A stretch of DNA of 5,544 nucleotides from Bacteroidota bacterium (lineage in GTDB: Bacteria > Bacteroidota > Bacteroidia > Flavobacteriales > Flavobacteriaceae): assembly GCA_022560715.1 (NCBI GenBank), contig JADFSQ010000159.1, forward strand, positions 1-5,544, in the 5' to 3' direction. The notes beneath the pieces were generated by a model that was given only the letters and a program-made list of their open reading frames with translations, ran no database searches and was not told where the DNA came from. Both the position numbers and the translations under genes were made by a program. This document shows positions 3,670-5,544 of the stretch, piece by piece; positions within the stretch are counted from its first letter, which is position 1; every line of letters begins with the position of its first letter.

Positions 3670-5544
3670 ATGGCGAAGAATTTAGTGATTGTTGAGTCAC
3701 CTGCAAAAGCAAAAACTATTGAAAAATTTCTTGGTAAAGACTTTAAGGTCGAATCCAGTTTTGGACATATTGCCGACTTGCCTTCAAAGGAATTAGGCGT
3801 AGATGTAGAAGGAGATTTTAAACCTAAGTATGAAGTTCCCAAGGACAAAAAAGCTACTGTAAAAAAATTAAAGGATTTAGCCAAAAATGCTGAAATGGTT
3901 TGGTTGGCATGTGATGAAGATAGAGAAGGAGAAGCCATTGCTTGGCACTTGGCTGAAACATTAAAACTTGACAAAGCAAAAACAAAACGTATTGTATTTC
4001 ATGAAATAACAAAAACCGCAATTCAGAATGCTATAAAAAATCCACGAGGTATTGATTACGATTTGGTTGATGCACAACAAGCACGACGCGTTTTGGATAG
4101 AATTGTAGGCTACGAACTTTCACCAATACTTTGGCGAAAAATAAAAAGTGGCTTATCGGCTGGACGAGTACAATCGGTTTCTGTGCGCTTAATTGTAGAA
4201 CGCGAACGTGAAATCCAAAATTTTGAAGCAAAAGCTTCTTATAGAATAGATGCTGAATTTTCTACTGAAAGCGGGCAATTATTTAAAGCCAAACTTTCAA
4301 GAACCTTTGCTACAAAAGAAGAGGCATATAAATTTTTGGAAGTAAATGTATCAGCTGGGTTTAATGTTTCAGATTTAGAAAAAAAACCAATAAAAAAATC
4401 GCCAGCTGCACCTTTTACAACATCAACACTACAACAAGAAGCATCTCGCAAACTGTATTTTTCAGTAAGTAAAACCATGACAATGGCGCAGCGTCTTTAC
4501 GAAGCAGGTTTAATTACTTATATGAGAACAGATAGTGTTAATTTATCTAATGATGCAAGACAAGCAGCCGAGTTAGAAATTAAAAATACTTATGGTTCGC
4601 AATATAGCAAACCGCGTAATTATAAAGGAAAATCTAAAGGAGCACAAGAAGCTCACGAGGCTATTCGTCCAACCGATTTTTCTCGTAGCTCTGTAAATAT
4701 TGATAGAGACCAAGCGCGATTGTACGAATTGATTTGGAAACGCGCCATTGCTTCTCAAATGAGCGAAGCACAGTTAGAACTTACCATTGTAAATATTAGC
4801 GCTTCAACTCATAATGACGTGTTTATGGTCAATGGAGAAGTAATTAAATTTGATGGTTTTTTAAAGGTATATCTTGAGGGAACTGATGACGAAAAGCAAG
4901 AACAAGAAAGAATGCTACCAATTTTAGAAGTAAATCAAATACTTCAAAATAATTATATTACAGCAACCGAACGCTATACTCGTCCACCTTATAGATTTAG
5001 CGAAGCATCTTTAGTTAAAAAATTAGAAGAACTTGGTATTGGTCGTCCATCGACGTATGCACCAACAATTTCCACGATTCAAAACAGAGGTTATATAGAA
5101 AAAGGAGCAGTTGAAGGCGTAGAACGTAAATATTCGCAACTTACACTTCAAAATGGGAATGTAAAAGATAATTTATTAACCGAAAAGGTAGGATCAGATA
5201 AAGGCAAATTAGTTCCAACAGATATTGGAATGATTGTTAACGATTTTTTAGTCACTCATTTTGAAACTATTTTAGACTATAATTTTACTGCTAAAGTTGA
5301 AGATCAATTCGATGATATTGCTGCAGGAAAACAGAGTTGGACTAAAATGATGAAAGATTTTTATAAAGACTTTCATCCAAAAGTTGAAGACGTACAAGCA
5401 AATGCAGAACGAGAATCAGGAAAACGTATTCTTGGAGAAGATTCTAATGGAAGGCAAGTAAGTGTTCGTCTCGGCAAATTTGGGCCAATGGTACAAATAG
5501 GTACTATTGAGTACTGTTTGTATGCAAGAAAGTCAAGCGAGAGT
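3670..5544 (+). CDS. topA: DNA topoisomerase I (type IA), partial at the right edge, with a foreign in-frame 3' end
   Basis: TopA relaxes negative supercoils by cutting one strand and passing the other. The frame is open for 625 codons from ATG to the window edge, with no stop. The Toprim domain (about 1-115) has catalytic E9 in VIVESPAKAK and the acidic DxDxE set D82/D84/E86 in CDEDREGEAIAWHL. Further landmarks are GLSAGRVQSV (161-170), the active-site tyrosine Y284 with R286 in GLITYMRTDS (280-289), HEAIRPTD (329-336), and GIGRPSTYAPT (456-466). PTDIG (516-520) and RLGKFGPMVQIG (600-611) open the region that normally leads into the C-terminal repeat domains. Family members in this group run to roughly 800 residues or more, so most of the C-terminal part is missing from the window. 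After GT (611-612) the expected acidic, lysine-containing TopA continuation is absent; the frame instead reads IEYCLYARKSSES, which resembles a serine recombinase N-terminus. The cleavage core is intact. The gene has its own promoter after the upstream terminator. TopA identity is certain; the 3' 40 or so bases are anomalous. Confidence 0.95.
   Translation, partial: MAKNLVIVESPAKAKTIEKFLGKDFKVESSFGHIADLPSKELGVDVEGDFKPKYEVPKDKKATVKKLKDLAKNAEMVWLACDEDREGEAIAWHLAETLKLDKAKTKRIVFHEITKTAIQNAIKNPRGIDYDLVDAQQARRVLDRIVGYELSPILWRKIKSGLSAGRVQSVSVRLIVEREREIQNFEAKASYRIDAEFSTESGQLFKAKLSRTFATKEEAYKFLEVNVSAGFNVSDLEKKPIKKSPAAPFTTSTLQQEASRKLYFSVSKTMTMAQRLYEAGLITYMRTDSVNLSNDARQAAELEIKNTYGSQYSKPRNYKGKSKGAQEAHEAIRPTDFSRSSVNIDRDQARLYELIWKRAIASQMSEAQLELTIVNISASTHNDVFMVNGEVIKFDGFLKVYLEGTDDEKQEQERMLPILEVNQILQNNYITATERYTRPPYRFSEASLVKKLEELGIGRPSTYAPTISTIQNRGYIEKGAVEGVERKYSQLTLQNGNVKDNLLTEKVGSDKGKLVPTDIGMIVNDFLVTHFETILDYNFTAKVEDQFDDIAAGKQSWTKMMKDFYKDFHPKVEDVQANAERESGKRILGEDSNGRQVSVRLGKFGPMVQIGTIEYCLYARKSSES
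5501..5514. repeat. Inverted repeat at the topA/recombinase junction
   Basis: GTACT-ATTG-AGTAC is a perfect 5-bp inverted repeat with a 4-base centre, lying exactly where the TopA-like sequence gives way to the recombinase-like sequence. It could be part of a recombination core site or a short homology that seeded a chimeric join. Its length is too small to exclude chance. Confidence 0.35.
5503..5544 (+). other. Probable serine-recombinase N-terminal fragment fused in frame to topA, cut by the window edge
   Basis: The last codons of the open topA frame read TIEYCLYARKSSES. The YCLYARKSSES string is characteristic of the first beta strand and catalytic loop of serine-type site-specific recombinases (resolvase/invertase superfamily, including large serine integrases). 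In those, the first Ser after ARK (here S622 of the fused frame) is the nucleophile and a DRQ-x-S-I-x-x-Q segment normally follows. No ATG, GTG or TTG start in this frame lies near the junction. TTG at 5518-5520 is in frame but falls inside the motif, so the recombinase would start at a rare codon such as ATT 5506 or as a fusion with TopA. Only about 13 residues are visible, so the family call rests on one short but distinctive motif. Confidence 0.6.

Noticed and set aside
3615..4758. Minus-strand open frames at 3615-3974, 4031-4231, 4239-4478 and 4573-4758
   Set aside because: They lie antisense to topA, whose plus-strand frame is continuous with catalytic residues. Their translations look like random sequence.

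Overview
The window is mostly an AT-rich, flavobacterium-like (Bacteroidota) chromosome segment. Three things support this: promoters of the Bacteroidota type (TTTG, a spacer of 18-21 bases, then TAnnTTTG) lie upstream of three genes; there are no strong Shine-Dalgarno sequences; and the MiaB, TopA and N-terminal regulator sequences read as flavobacterial. GC content by hand count is about 38% over positions 781-1020, in the first part of the regulator gene, and looks similarly low through the rest of the core.

Layout: a leftward pair is made of miaB (1152-2597) followed by a sigma-54-type AAA+ activator gene (65-1042). It diverges across a 169-bp intergenic region from a rightward polytopic membrane-protein gene of unknown function (2767-3549). 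That gene ends in a clear intrinsic terminator, and topA (DNA topoisomerase I, from 3670) follows with its own promoter and runs off the right edge. These are housekeeping functions: tRNA A37 methylthiolation, transcription activation and supercoil control. Nothing in the core suggests that they form one pathway.

The unusual parts are the two ends. On the left, the activator's first ~93 residues look flavobacterial, but from the GAFTGA motif onward the protein and its codon use look foreign; GC jumps to about 49% by hand count. On the right, TopA is normal to about residue 612 and then switches, in frame and without a stop, into 13 residues that look like the N-terminus of a serine recombinase, including the YARKS catalytic motif. 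The window then ends. Either both are junctions of a chimeric assembly, or they are real recombination events: a domain swap in the activator, and a mobile element inserted in topA whose recombinase is fused to the TopA reading frame. The sequence alone cannot decide between these.

Smaller signals are a 26-nt hairpin-like element that abuts the start codons of both leftward genes with identical spacing, a compound hairpin between those genes, and a perfect 13-bp dyad over the -33 box of the miaB promoter. I see no RNA genes, CRISPR arrays or complete mobile elements.
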